Of a stretch of DNA of 14,716 nucleotides, positions 7,320 through 14,716 are shown one piece after another (the stretch's first letter is position 1; the number at the start of each line of letters is the position of its first letter). The DNA comes from an uncultured Lactobacillus sp. GTDB taxonomy: Bacteria > Bacillota > Bacilli > Lactobacillales > Lactobacillaceae. The DNA lies in the NCBI GenBank assembly GCA_945281075.1, contig CALYQE010000040.1, positions 1 to 14,716 on the forward strand. The letters are read 5' to 3'. The translations under genes and the position numbers were made by a program. Below the pieces are notes generated by a model. The model saw only the letters and a program-made list of their open reading frames with translations, had not been told where the DNA came from and made no database searches.

Positions 7320-8142
7320 TTACTGAGCAAGCCATTGCTTGATTAAAGATTTATATTTAGCAAGTGAAATTGCACTTTTAGCGTCCTTATTAGTTGCATT
7401 GTAGGCATCGACGTAACGATAAGGGGAATTTTGCGTCATATGAGCCATGCCGATTACCCAATGTTGTTTATTAACAATATTAGTGTAGTGATCAGAAAGC
7501 TTATAACCGTTGGTGCCTAATACCGTGTTCTTATAAGCATTACTGTTCCAGTTAGGCGAATATTCGTAGCGAGCAAGACTAGGAGTTTTCTGCACGTTCC
7601 AGTTCCAGTCTGCTTTTTCACTCATCCATAATTTAACGGGTGAGTCACCTGCAGCTAGGTTTTCGAGATTATCGGCATAATGATAGTAACGCGGATGCGC
7701 TAAATCGCCCCGTTTTTGGTAGTTACTGTCAAGCATTGAAATTGCAGTTGAAATGAGCGAAATTTTGAGCGGCTTTACACCGACAGCAGCTCTTTTTTGA
7801 TTAACTTTAGTTAAGTTTTTAAGGCTAGCCTTGATATTAGCAACGCTGGTGGCATCCTTAGGTGCACCTAGGTCAACGCATGCTTCAAACCATGACGGAG
7901 CAGCTTGCCTACCTAGCTGACCAGTCCGTAACAGTTTGGCTGTTTTTTTAGCTTCTCTTTTTTGCGCTTTTGTTAAGTGTGCCTTTTTTAGCGATAAAAT
8001 CCATCAAATCGGCAGCACTGCGTCTGGAAGAAGTAGTTGAAGTACTAGTTGCAGCCGTCACATGGTGATCAGGGGCAACGAATGAAGCTAAACCGCAAAA
8101 GGACAAACTAGCTGTAACTAATGAAATAAATTTTTTGTGCAT
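7320..8142 (-). pseudogene. Secreted CAP/SCP-domain protein, split by a frameshift
   Basis: Two minus-strand frames together encode one secreted protein of about 270 residues. The first (8142 to 7948) starts with a signal peptide, MHKKFISLVTASLSFCGLAS..., with likely cleavage near VTA-ATS, and stops after 64 residues. The second continues one base out of phase as KREAKKTAKLLRTGQLG and on to 7320. It holds CAP-domain marks: VNQKRAAVGVKPL (the N..R...G..PL helix), DNLENLAAG (GENLA.G) and LSDHYTNIVNKQHWVIGMAH (GHYT.iV....G). The switch must lie between 8003 and 7951, which contains two A6 runs on the coding strand (7989-7984 and 7963-7958); removing one A from either restores the frame. A ribosome site, AGGGA, precedes the ATG. 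A possible extended -10 (TGGTAAACT, 8207-8199) lies upstream. CAP proteins of lactobacilli are exported, often cell-wall-associated, and their role is mostly unknown. It may be a pseudogene, a phase-variable gene or a sequencing error. Confidence 0.8.
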
Positions 8143-8291
8143 ATTTTTACATCCCTGTTTTTAAGATTTTGAGAGATTAGTAAATCAATCTAAATTTAGT
8201 TTACCAGATTTAAACATAATGCACAGCTTGTTTTCTGCCGGGTAATAACTTTTTGATTAATCAATCATATAGTAATGCATAATATTAAAAG
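8143..8291. other. Intergenic region between dapF and the CAP gene
   Basis: AT-rich DNA after the dapF stop. It contains a perfect 12-bp palindrome, TTGATTAATCAA (8253-8264), and a possible extended -10 for the CAP gene. I see no clear terminator for lysC-dapF here. Confidence 0.4.
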
Positions 8292-9275
8292 CTAAAGCTG
8301 CTGGGCAATAAACTTTAAATAGGCAGCATTTTCGCCCGTTTGCTCTACTTGGACTTGCTCAAGCAAAACGCGCTTGGCGTGCAATTGTGCTTCGTTTATT
8401 TCAATATAATGGGTGACAGTTGCGTTGCCAATAAGCTCAACCCAATAGTGCTGCTCTTCTTGATGAACCCTTGTTTGAACAAAACCCCCTGAATTAGAAA
8501 CGGTCAATAGCTGGTCAAAAGCATTCGCTTGGGGACGGGTTAGGGCGTAAACCAAACTAGCTGCTGACATGCCAGTTCCACAAGCATTAGTGAAGCCAAC
8601 GCCACGTTCAAAAGTACGAACAAACAAGTGCCGTGAATTAAGTACTTGGGCAAAACTAACATTTACGCCGGCAGGAAAATAGGGATTAGGCTGATTTAAC
8701 ATAGTGCCCAGGTTAGCTAATAGGTCACTGGCTAACACAGCAGGCGAAACCAGACTGATTAAATGGGGATTCGGTACCGACAGAGCAGTAAATTTGAGGT
8801 CAGGGGCAAATGCTGGCACTTCTTGATCAATTAGTTGCTTGCAGTCTAACTGCTCGAATGGCAGGTCTTCTTGCTGAAAACTAATGGGGCTGATCTCAAC
8901 GCTGACGGCTTTTACTTTTGGTGCCCAGTCAGGCTGAAGGCTGATCTGCAAATCGGCTTGTTGTGTTTCGACTTGAAATGAAGTTTGTTGATACTTTTCG
9001 GCTAAATACCGTCCGACGGTGCGCAAGCCGTTGCCGCACATTGAGGCAATGGAACCGTCAGCATTGATCACTTGCATCCGTCCAAGCACATGTGGATGAG
9101 TCGAAGAACTAACAACCAAGAGACCATCGGCGCCGCTAAGCAGCCCCGTTTTGTTGTTGGTTAGTTGAAGGGCTAAGTTGACTAGTTCCTGGTCTGTGAG
9201 CGGTGCTTTTAGCAGCGTTTGGTCGAGCAGGAAAAAAGTGTTTTGTGAACCGTGAACTTTTTGTAGTTGTACCAT
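8292..9275 (-). CDS. dapF: Diaminopimelate epimerase
   Basis: Cofactor-independent racemase that turns LL-2,6-diaminopimelate into meso-DAP, the direct precursor of lysine and a peptidoglycan building block. The two catalytic cysteines of the family are present: Cys about 80 in ASMCGNGLRTVGRY and Cys about 232 in TNACGTGMSAASLVY. Other family landmarks are the N-terminal HGSQNTFFLLDQ and the FERGVGFTNACG strand. At 327 residues it is longer than the usual 270-280, with extra sequence mainly in the middle (around residues 100-160) and at the C-terminal end, as seen in lactobacillus homologues. An AAAAGGAG ribosome site lies about 11 bases before the ATG. It begins 24 bases after lysC ends, so the two are very probably cotranscribed. 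Confidence 0.93.
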   Translation of the reverse strand: MVQLQKVHGSQNTFFLLDQTLLKAPLTDQELVNLALQLTNNKTGLLSGADGLLVVSSSTHPHVLGRMQVINADGSIASMCGNGLRTVGRYLAEKYQQTSFQVETQQADLQISLQPDWAPKVKAVSVEISPISFQQEDLPFEQLDCKQLIDQEVPAFAPDLKFTALSVPNPHLISLVSPAVLASDLLANLGTMLNQPNPYFPAGVNVSFAQVLNSRHLFVRTFERGVGFTNACGTGMSAASLVYALTRPQANAFDQLLTVSNSGGFVQTRVHQEEQHYWVELIGNATVTHYIEINEAQLHAKRVLLEQVQVEQTGENAAYLKFIAQQL

Positions 9276-9299
9276 GTTAATTTAAACTCCTTTTGCGAT

Positions 9300-10652
9300 T
9301 TAGGCGAAAAATTGTTGATAGATTTGGGCAACGGCGGCAGGTGCATCCGCCTTTTTGGTGCCCAGCATAATGGAAATTCTGGATGCACCCTGATTAATCA
9401 TGTGAATGGCGATCTTTTTTTCTGCCAGTGGGACCGTGATTTTTTTCATTGCACCAATTTTGTTCCGCAAACCTTCACCAACCACCATGATAATGGCGTA
9501 GTCATTGATCCATTCGAGCTGATCTGGCTGAATAACTTTTTCAATTTCGGCACACATTTCTTCCCGAAGACTGGGAGTGAATTGGCGCTTGTCAAAAATA
9601 ACCGTTAAGTCATCGATCCCCGAAGGCATATGTTCATAAGAAATGTTAAACTTGTAAAATATTTGTAGTAATTTTAATGTGAAACCTGTTTCTTTATTAA
9701 GCAAATATTTGTGCAAATATAAAGCGGCAAAATGTTTGGAACTTGCGACGCCGGTAACAGTATTTTTCGGGTGGAAATTTTTTTTGGGCACAATCATCGT
9801 TCCCGGAAGTTCAGGGTGGTTAGTATTTTTGACATTAATCAAAACTTGGCCCTGAATTGCTGGGATCAGTGCTTCGTCATGAAAGACGGAAAAGCCAGCA
9901 TAGGACAGCTCACGCAATTCACGGTAGGTCATAATTTTAATGGGGTGCGGCTTAGCGACAATGCGCGGATCCGCCGCATAAATTGCATTAACATCCGTGA
10001 AGTTTTCGTAAAGGTCGGCTTGAAGTCCGCGGGCCCAAATCGCGCCAGTAATGTCAGAGCCACCGCGCGAAAACGTGGCAATGTTGCCAGTCGGCGTGAT
10101 GCCGTAAAAGCCAGGAACAACCATGATGTCAGGCGTTTCGCGCCAGTTATACAAATTTTCATAAGTTGCGTCTAGGACCTGTGCGTCATCAGCAACATCG
10201 CTAACTAAAAAACCAGCTTCTTTGGGATCTAAGTAACGTGCGGGTAGCTGTTTTTCCTGTAAGATGTGTGCTAATAACTGGGCGCTGAGCTTTTCACCAT
10301 GGGCCTTAAAAGCGGCAAGCAAAAAGTCGGCGCTAGCATAATGAGCAGCAGGCAGGGCGAGCAGTTCCTGCTTTAAAAAGGCTACTTGCTCAGAATTAAG
10401 TTGAAAAAACGTGGCAATATCGTAATATCTTGACCAAATTTGCTCAATAACTGCTGAGCAATCCTTTTTTTCCAGGGTTAGCTCAGCGTATTTGATCAGC
10501 AGATCAGTTACCTTGACGTCGTGCTCAAACCTTTTTCCGGGTGCCGAGGTCACAATTACTTTTCGGGTCGGATCAGCATTAATAATATTAATTACTTTTT
10601 GAAATTGCTCTCCACTAGCCAGAGAGCTCCCACCAAATTTAACAACTTTCAT
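9300..10652 (-). CDS. lysC: Aspartate kinase
   Basis: Phosphorylates L-aspartate to aspartyl-4-phosphate, the committed step for lysine/DAP, threonine and methionine. The 450-residue chain starts with the ATP-site motif KVVKFGGSSLAS (residues 2-13). It contains FSRGGSDITGAIWA near the middle of the kinase domain and FTDVNAIYAADPRIV just after. The C-terminal third (about 305-450) carries two ACT-type regulatory regions (GFTLKLLQIFYKFNISYEH and a later IAIHMINQGASRIS segment), which normally bind lysine or threonine for feedback control. Length and layout resemble the single-chain LysC/AK III type, with no homoserine dehydrogenase fused. AGGTGG precedes the ATG. The gene is divergent from the riboswitch-lysA operon and lacks its own L-box. 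Confidence 0.93.
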   Translation of the reverse strand: MKVVKFGGSSLASGEQFQKVINIINADPTRKVIVTSAPGKRFEHDVKVTDLLIKYAELTLEKKDCSAVIEQIWSRYYDIATFFQLNSEQVAFLKQELLALPAAHYASADFLLAAFKAHGEKLSAQLLAHILQEKQLPARYLDPKEAGFLVSDVADDAQVLDATYENLYNWRETPDIMVVPGFYGITPTGNIATFSRGGSDITGAIWARGLQADLYENFTDVNAIYAADPRIVAKPHPIKIMTYRELRELSYAGFSVFHDEALIPAIQGQVLINVKNTNHPELPGTMIVPKKNFHPKNTVTGVASSKHFAALYLHKYLLNKETGFTLKLLQIFYKFNISYEHMPSGIDDLTVIFDKRQFTPSLREEMCAEIEKVIQPDQLEWINDYAIIMVVGEGLRNKIGAMKKITVPLAEKKIAIHMINQGASRISIMLGTKKADAPAAVAQIYQQFFA

Positions 10653-10699
10653 GTTTGCCCACCTATTTGATTAAATTTTTTTGAATTTGATAGTAACGA

Positions 10700-10732
10700 A
10701 TTTTAACATTTTAATTTTAATCTTCAAGTCAA
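10700..10732 (-). promoter_or_regulatory. Probable lysC-dapF promoter
   Basis: On the minus strand TTGACT (10732-10727) is followed by TGTTAAAAT (10708-10700), an extended -10 of TGn plus TAAAAT. The gap to the -35 is long (21 bases), so either the extended -10 works largely alone or the true pair is shifted. No lysine-riboswitch signature lies between it and lysC. Confidence 0.45.
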
Positions 10733-10785
10733 GGGATTATTCGGCCAAGGATTTTGCTTGCTGGTTAAATTAATAATGAAAATCG

Positions 10786-10814
10786 TTGACAACTAAGTTA
10801 AATAATAATAATAT
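10786..10814 (+). promoter_or_regulatory. Promoter of the lysA operon
   Basis: TTGACA (10786-10791), a 17-base spacer and TAATAT (10809-10814) form a near-consensus vegetative promoter. Predicted transcription start is about 10821, exactly where the riboswitch aptamer begins. Confidence 0.88.
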
Positions 10815-10820
10815 TTTTAT

Positions 10821-11075
10821 AAATCGAAGAGGTCGCGACCAACAAGAGTAACTGGTGGAGTTTCTGCAAAGACGAAGAAGCTAGTGAAAGGGACGGTTGC
10901 CGAAGCGTTAATTATTGCGGTAATTAATTGGCTGGGACGTAATTTAAGAAATTACGGACTGTCGCAAGTTTGTTAATTTGCGGAGCGCTCGTCAAAATTG
11001 AACCAGATAATAATTAATTTTAATTTGAAGGACTCTTTTGTATGCTATCCGCACGCAAAAGAGTCCTTTTTGGCG
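10821..11075 (+). promoter_or_regulatory. Lysine riboswitch (L-box) with intrinsic terminator
   Basis: Leader RNA that senses lysine and controls the downstream operon. The conserved L-box blocks appear in order: GAAGAGGTCGCGAC (10826 on), AAGAGTAA then GGTGGAG, TGAAAGGGACGGTTGCCGAAGC split over 10884-10905, GGCTGGGACG (10930-10939), and GGACTGTCGC (about 10956) with a closing arm, GCGGAGCGCTCG, around 10980. A terminator follows at 11028-11071. Known L-boxes of this form stop transcription when lysine is bound; that is inferred here. The aptamer spans about 10821-10995. Confidence 0.93.
11028..11071 (+). terminator. Riboswitch-controlled terminator before lysA
   Basis: A perfect 13-bp stem, AAGGACTCTTTTG / CAAAAGAGTCCTT (11028-11040 with 11056-11068). 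The loop contains a further TGC/GCA pairing, and a T5 run ends at 11071. It lies 21 bases before the lysA start codon, with the GGAGG ribosome site between. Confidence 0.92.
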
Positions 11076-11092
11076 TATCGGAGGTTAAGTAA

Positions 11093-12403
11093 ATGCCCGT
11101 AAATGATTATTACCACACAAATGCTCAAGGCCATTTAACGATTGGCGGTGTTGATGCACTTGCTCTTACGCAAAAATACCAAACGCCCCTAGTTGTTTAT
11201 GATGTTGCCCAAATTCGGCAGCAATTTCAGGCTTTGCAACATGCCTTTGAGCAGCAACAGCTTGATTATGAAATCAGCTATGCCAGTAAAGCCTTTGCGA
11301 GTGTGGCAATGTATCAAGTAATTAAACAGTTACATGGTCATATCGACGTGGTTTCTGGCGGAGAACTCTATACTGCCTTGAAAGCATGCTTTCCATGCCA
11401 AAAGATCAGCTTTCACGGCAATAACAAAACCAAAGCGGAACTTTTGCTAGCAGTTAAAAATCGAGTTGGTGTGATCATTCTCGATAATTTTTATGAAATT
11501 GAGCTCCTTAAGCAAGTTTTAGCGGAAACAGGCAGCCAAGTTCAAGTCATGTTGAGAATAACCCCGGGAGTAAGCGCGCATACGCATGAATATGACCAAA
11601 CGGGTCAAGAAGACAGCAAGTTTGGTTTTGATGTGAAATCAGGTCAAGCAGAGCAAGCTTTTTTACAGGTTCAAACTAGTGAACAGATGGAGCTAATCGG
11701 GCTGCACGCCCATATTGGCTCACAGATTCTGGAAACGACTGGCTTTGAGCTGGAAGTTGAAAAATTAATGCGGCTCATTCATGAATGGGCACAAAAATAT
11801 GGCTATCAACCACAGGTTTTGAATTTGGGCGGCGGATTTGGAATCCGTTATACCGCTGCAGATAAGGTTTTGCCACTTGAAACTTATGTGAGTCAAATTG
11901 CGACGGCTGTGCGCAAATGGGCCAAGAAGTATGGACTAGCAGTTCCGGCAATTTGGGTTGAACCAGGGCGGTCGATTGTGGGGGCAGCTGGTTACAGCCT
12001 ATATACAGTTGGTTCGCGCAAAGACGTACCGGGGTTACTGCCTTACGTGGCAGTGGATGGCGGAATGGGCGACAATATCAGGCCGGCGCTTTATCAAGCC
12101 GAATACGAAGCCCTTCTTGCACGCGATCCGGCAGCTAAGTCAAGTGAAACCGTCCACTTAGCTGGGCGTTATTGTGAATCGGGCGATTTATTAATTAAAA
12201 AATTACCCTTGCCGGTGACTAAACCAGGGGATGTAATTGCGATGCTATCCACGGGTGCTTATGGTTACAGCATGGCCTCCAATTATAATCGGGTGCCGCG
12301 ACCAGCAGTCGTGTTTGCGGAAGATGGGCAAGCTCAAGAAGTTGTTACACGTGAAACTTATGAAGATTTAGTCAGCCATGACCGTTTTTATCAAGAAAAG
12401 TGA
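11093..12403 (+). CDS. lysA: Diaminopimelate decarboxylase
   Basis: PLP-dependent fold-type III enzyme that decarboxylates meso-DAP to L-lysine, the last step of the pathway. At 436 residues it has the normal length. The PLP Schiff-base lysine is Lys about 66 in EISYASKAFAS. HAHIGSQI (His about 205) stacks on the cofactor, NLGGGFGIRY is the phosphate-binding glycine loop, WVEPGRSIVG and YVAVDGGMGDNIRP follow, and CESGD (Cys about 361) supplies the second-subunit active-site cysteine. GAYGYSMASNYN near the end is also typical. A GGAGG ribosome site lies about 8 bases before the ATG. It is the first gene of the lysA-dapH-dapL-dapA operon, directly behind the lysine riboswitch, so its product feeds back on its own transcription. 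Confidence 0.95.
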   Translation: MPVNDYYHTNAQGHLTIGGVDALALTQKYQTPLVVYDVAQIRQQFQALQHAFEQQQLDYEISYASKAFASVAMYQVIKQLHGHIDVVSGGELYTALKACFPCQKISFHGNNKTKAELLLAVKNRVGVIILDNFYEIELLKQVLAETGSQVQVMLRITPGVSAHTHEYDQTGQEDSKFGFDVKSGQAEQAFLQVQTSEQMELIGLHAHIGSQILETTGFELEVEKLMRLIHEWAQKYGYQPQVLNLGGGFGIRYTAADKVLPLETYVSQIATAVRKWAKKYGLAVPAIWVEPGRSIVGAAGYSLYTVGSRKDVPGLLPYVAVDGGMGDNIRPALYQAEYEALLARDPAAKSSETVHLAGRYCESGDLLIKKLPLPVTKPGDVIAMLSTGAYGYSMASNYNRVPRPAVVFAEDGQAQEVVTRETYEDLVSHDRFYQEK

Positions 12404-12412
12404 GGAAAACAA

Positions 12413-13123
12413 ATGAAGAATATGTCAGCAACAGAAATAATCGACTTTATCGCCAATGCACCGAAGAAAACACCGGTGAAAATTTATGTGAAGGGGGACT
12501 TGGCCGACTTGAAATGGCCGGTAGAAGTAAGAGCATTTGTTGAAGACCACGTTGGCGTTGTTTTTGGGGATTGGGCTGATTTAGTGCCGTTTTTAAGGGC
12601 AAATGCAGCTAAAATCAACGATTATCAGGTTGAAAACTGGAGTCGTAATTCCGCCGTGCCGTTACTGGACCTGAAAAACATCTCTGCGCGCATCGAGCCG
12701 GGGGCATTGATTCGTGAACAGGTTAGCATTGGCGCCAATGCGGTGGTCATGATGGGTGCCGTTATTAATATTGGTGCTGAAGTTGGTGCAAATGCCATGA
12801 TTGACATGAATGCCGTGCTTGGCGGACGTGCAATTGTTGGTGCCAATAGTCATATTGGTGCCGGTGCGGTCATTGCCGGTGTTGTTGAACCAGCGTCTGC
12901 GCAGCCCGTTAGAATTGGCGAAAACGTTTTGATAGGTGCCAATGCAGTCGTTTTAGAGGGTGTCCAAGTTGGTGATAATGCGGTTGTTGCTGCTGGTGCA
13001 GTCGTAACGGAGGATGTTCCTGCCAATAGCGTGGTGGCTGGCGTACCCGCTAAAATTATTAAGCAGCGGGATGAAAAAACTGCGGGCAAGACTGAGATTG
13101 AACAAGATCTGAGAAAGCTGTGA
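12413..13123 (+). CDS. dapH: Tetrahydrodipicolinate N-acetyltransferase
   Basis: Transfers an acetyl group from acetyl-CoA to the ring-opened form of tetrahydrodipicolinate, giving N-acetyl-2-amino-6-oxopimelate. This defines the acetylase branch of DAP synthesis, as opposed to the succinylase branch. The 236-residue protein has an N-terminal alpha/beta part (about 1-85). A left-handed beta-helix of hexapeptide repeats follows (about 95-220), seen as [24 protein letters not shown] and later [20 protein letters not shown] (quoted in part), closing with [10 protein letters not shown]. The [17 protein letters not shown] stretch before the repeats is characteristic of this family. Some databases call it dapD. 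GAGGAAAA precedes the ATG, 9 bases after lysA. Confidence 0.93.
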   Translation: MKNMSATEIIDFIANAPKKTPVKIYVKGDLADLKWPVEVRAFVEDHVGVVFGDWADLVPFLRANAAKINDYQVENWSRNSAVPLLDLKNISARIEPGALIREQVSIGANAVVMMGAVINIGAEVGANAMIDMNAVLGGRAIVGANSHIGAGAVIAGVVEPASAQPVRIGENVLIGANAVVLEGVQVGDNAVVAAGAVVTEDVPANSVVAGVPAKIIKQRDEKTAGKTEIEQDLRKL

Positions 13124-13127
13124 GCTA

Positions 13128-14288
13128 ATGTTAACAAGTGAGCAGTTTATTCAGATGCGTCGTGATTTGCACCAGATTCCTGAACTGGCTTTGCAAGAAA
13201 CACAAACGCAGCAGTATTTATTAAAAGTTATCGCACAGTTTTCCCAAACTTTTTTACAAGTTAGGACCATACCTGAACTGCCAACCGCTATTTTAGTTAG
13301 GGTTAAAGGCAGTAAGCCAAGCAAAACGATCGGTTATCGTGCAGATATTGATGGCTTACCGGTGAAAGAAGACACGGGTCTGCCATTTGCTTCACGCCAT
13401 GAAGGGAAAATGCATGCGTGTGGCCATGACATTCACATGACAGTTGCCTTGGGCATACTCAATTACTACAGCGAGCATCAGCCTCAAGATAACCTTGTTT
13501 TCTTTTTTCAACCGGCTGAGGAAAGTCAAAATGGGGGCAAGTTAGCGTACGAGCAAGGGGTGTTTTCCGGACAATGGCGCCCCGACGAATTTTTTGCGTT
13601 GCACGTCACGCCAGATTTACCAGCCGGAACAATTGGCTGCCGAAATGGAACCTTATTTGCAGGTGCAGCTGAAGTCAATATTGACTTGTTTGGTCAGGAT
13701 GGTCATGCTGCTTATCCGCACCGCGCGAATGATATGGTGGTGGCAAGTGCCGCGCTGGTTGAACAAATAGAAACAATTATCTCACGCAGCATTGATCCGA
13801 TTGAATGCGGCGTGGTCACGATTGGCAAAATTCAAGCCGGGACAATTAGAAATGCGATTGCTGGTCATGCGCGCTTAGAAGGTACCATTCGCGGACTGAC
13901 ACAACCAATGATTGAGCAAATTGAACGGCGCTTGCGCGAAGTAACGGAAGGGATAGGCCAAAGCTTTCAGGCGAAGACAGAAATCGAGATTAATCAAGGG
14001 GGTTACTGGCCAGTCGTCAACGATCCCGCAATCACGGCTGAGTTTATTGCTTACATGCAAAACACTCCAGAAGTTGCTTACCAGGAAACTCAGCCTGCGA
14101 TGACCGGTGAAGATTTTGGTTACTTGCTGGCCAAGATACCGGGGACAATGTTCTGGCTTGGCGTCCAAGATCAAGCGCAGCTTCACTCTGCTACGTTTAG
14201 TCCGCAGGAAGCTGCGATTAGGCCCGGAATTGAAGCAATGATTGGCTTTTTCAACCAGCATATGTCACAAGTGAAAGGAGAAAAATAA
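13128..14288 (+). CDS. dapL: N-acetyldiaminopimelate deacetylase (M20 family)
   Basis: Metal-dependent amidohydrolase that removes acetate from N-acetyl-LL-DAP to give LL-DAP, the substrate of DapF. At 386 residues it matches YkuR/DapL-type M20 peptidases. Visible metal and catalytic motifs are MHACGHDIHMT (His about 96, Cys about 98, His about 100), FFQPAEESQNGG (the general base glutamate pair) and MTGEDFGYLL near the end. GQDGHAAYPHRANDMV belongs to the dimerisation lid region. The start lies 4 bases after the dapH stop and has only a weak ribosome site (GAGAAAG, too far upstream), which suggests translational coupling. By sequence alone a hippurate hydrolase or other M20D amidohydrolase would be possible; the dap operon context makes the assignment secure. 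Confidence 0.92.
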   Translation: MLTSEQFIQMRRDLHQIPELALQETQTQQYLLKVIAQFSQTFLQVRTIPELPTAILVRVKGSKPSKTIGYRADIDGLPVKEDTGLPFASRHEGKMHACGHDIHMTVALGILNYYSEHQPQDNLVFFFQPAEESQNGGKLAYEQGVFSGQWRPDEFFALHVTPDLPAGTIGCRNGTLFAGAAEVNIDLFGQDGHAAYPHRANDMVVASAALVEQIETIISRSIDPIECGVVTIGKIQAGTIRNAIAGHARLEGTIRGLTQPMIEQIERRLREVTEGIGQSFQAKTEIEINQGGYWPVVNDPAITAEFIAYMQNTPEVAYQETQPAMTGEDFGYLLAKIPGTMFWLGVQDQAQLHSATFSPQEAAIRPGIEAMIGFFNQHMSQVKGEK

Positions 14289-14716
14289 ATGGATTTTAAA
14301 AATGCAGATCTGTTGACGGCGATTATCACGCCCTTTAATGATGAAGGGCAGGTTGATTATCCGGGTTTAGCAGAATTAACAGAACATTTAATTGCGACGG
14401 GCAGTAAGGGCTTCGTTATTGGTGGCACAACCGGTGAAACGGCAACAATGACACATGATGAAAAAATAGAGCTTTACACCCGCTTTGCGCAAATTATTGC
14501 TAAAAGAGTACCGGTAATCGCGGGTACGGGCAGCAATAATACGGCTCAGACAGTTGAATTTACCAAGGAAGTTGCACAGATCGACGGTATCGATTTAGCG
14601 TTGGTAGTAGCCCCTTACTACAATAAGCCTAATCAGCGCGGATTGAAGGCTCACTTTGAGGCGGTAGCGAATAATTCCGGCATCCCAATCATGATTTATA
14701 ACATCCCAGGTCGCAC
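14289..14716 (+). CDS. dapA: 4-hydroxy-tetrahydrodipicolinate synthase, 5' part
   Basis: Condenses aspartate semialdehyde with pyruvate, the first step dedicated to DAP and lysine. Only the first 142 codons are in the window, out of about 290-300 in the family. They show the TIM-barrel aldolase marks [32 protein letters not shown] (the paired threonines that bind substrate), [28 protein letters not shown] and YNIPGRT (Tyr about 137 and Arg about 142, active-site residues). The Schiff-base lysine lies beyond the window end. The ATG abuts the dapL stop codon with no gap, and AAAGGAG lies 9 bases upstream. dapB, asd and an aminotransferase would be expected downstream. Confidence 0.95.
   Translation, partial: MDFKNADLLTAIITPFNDEGQVDYPGLAELTEHLIATGSKGFVIGGTTGETATMTHDEKIELYTRFAQIIAKRVPVIAGTGSNNTAQTVEFTKEVAQIDGIDLALVVAPYYNKPNQRGLKAHFEAVANNSGIPIMIYNIPGR

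Noticed and set aside
7320..7736. Independent 138-residue gene starting at an internal Met
   Set aside because: The frame stays open upstream with CAP-family sequence and joins the signal-peptide frame by a single shift; no ribosome site precedes the internal Met.
9267..10175. Plus-strand open frames opposite lysC (113 and 147 residues) and a 77-residue minus-strand frame
   Set aside because: They lie wholly over lysC coding sequence, whose motifs are unambiguous; the frames have no start signals and odd composition.
12625..13137. Three minus-strand open frames opposite dapH
   Set aside because: They mirror the repetitive GTTGGTGCCAATG-like hexapeptide codons of dapH; compositions are repetitive, with no ribosome sites and no recognisable product.
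1..14716. CRISPR arrays, tRNA genes, insertion sequences
   Set aside because: No regularly spaced repeats, no cloverleaf-like sequence and no transposase fragment were seen on reading both strands.

Overview
The window looks chromosomal and comes from a low-to-medium GC Firmicute, most likely Lactobacillus in the strict sense (acidophilus/helveticus/crispatus-like). This rests on strong AGGAGG-type ribosome sites, AT-rich intergenic DNA, the acetylase variant of the diaminopimelate (DAP)/lysine pathway under an L-box riboswitch, and a secreted CAP-domain protein of lactobacillus style. The species is inferred and was not tested. No rRNA, tRNA, CRISPR array, transposase or phage gene was seen.

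Left part (1-4250): the 3' end of an APC-family amino acid permease on the + strand ends at a strong terminator. Three minus-strand genes follow; in transcription order they are an HSL-type alpha/beta hydrolase, an AraC-family regulator and an MFS transporter. They look like a regulated uptake/export-plus-hydrolysis unit. A 13-bp inverted repeat sits between hydrolase and regulator, and the MFS gene has a perfect -10 box with no good -35.

Middle part (4200-8290): a lone, visibly AT-rich 983-residue superfamily 1 (UPF1-like) helicase is bracketed by terminator-like hairpins and is the best candidate for an acquired or defence-type gene. Next to it is a secreted CAP/SCP-domain gene that is split by one frameshift near A-runs. 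Its two halves join into one recognisable protein.

Right part (8290-14716): a divergent lysine/DAP locus. lysC-dapF run leftward from their own promoter region. A consensus promoter (TTGACA-17-TAATAT), a lysine riboswitch and an intrinsic terminator precede the rightward operon lysA-dapH-dapL-dapA, with dapA cut by the window end. Together these genes make aspartyl phosphate (LysC), form the tetrahydrodipicolinate ring (DapA), N-acetylate it (DapH), remove the acetyl group after transamination (DapL), epimerise LL-DAP to meso-DAP (DapF) and decarboxylate it to lysine (LysA). asd, dapB and the aminotransferase are not in the window. DAP or lysine also feeds the peptidoglycan.

The most unusual items are the orphan helicase, the frameshifted CAP gene, the hairpin upstream of the araC-type gene, and the one-sided riboswitch control of the divergent lysine locus. 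I see no convincing multi-gene novel system.
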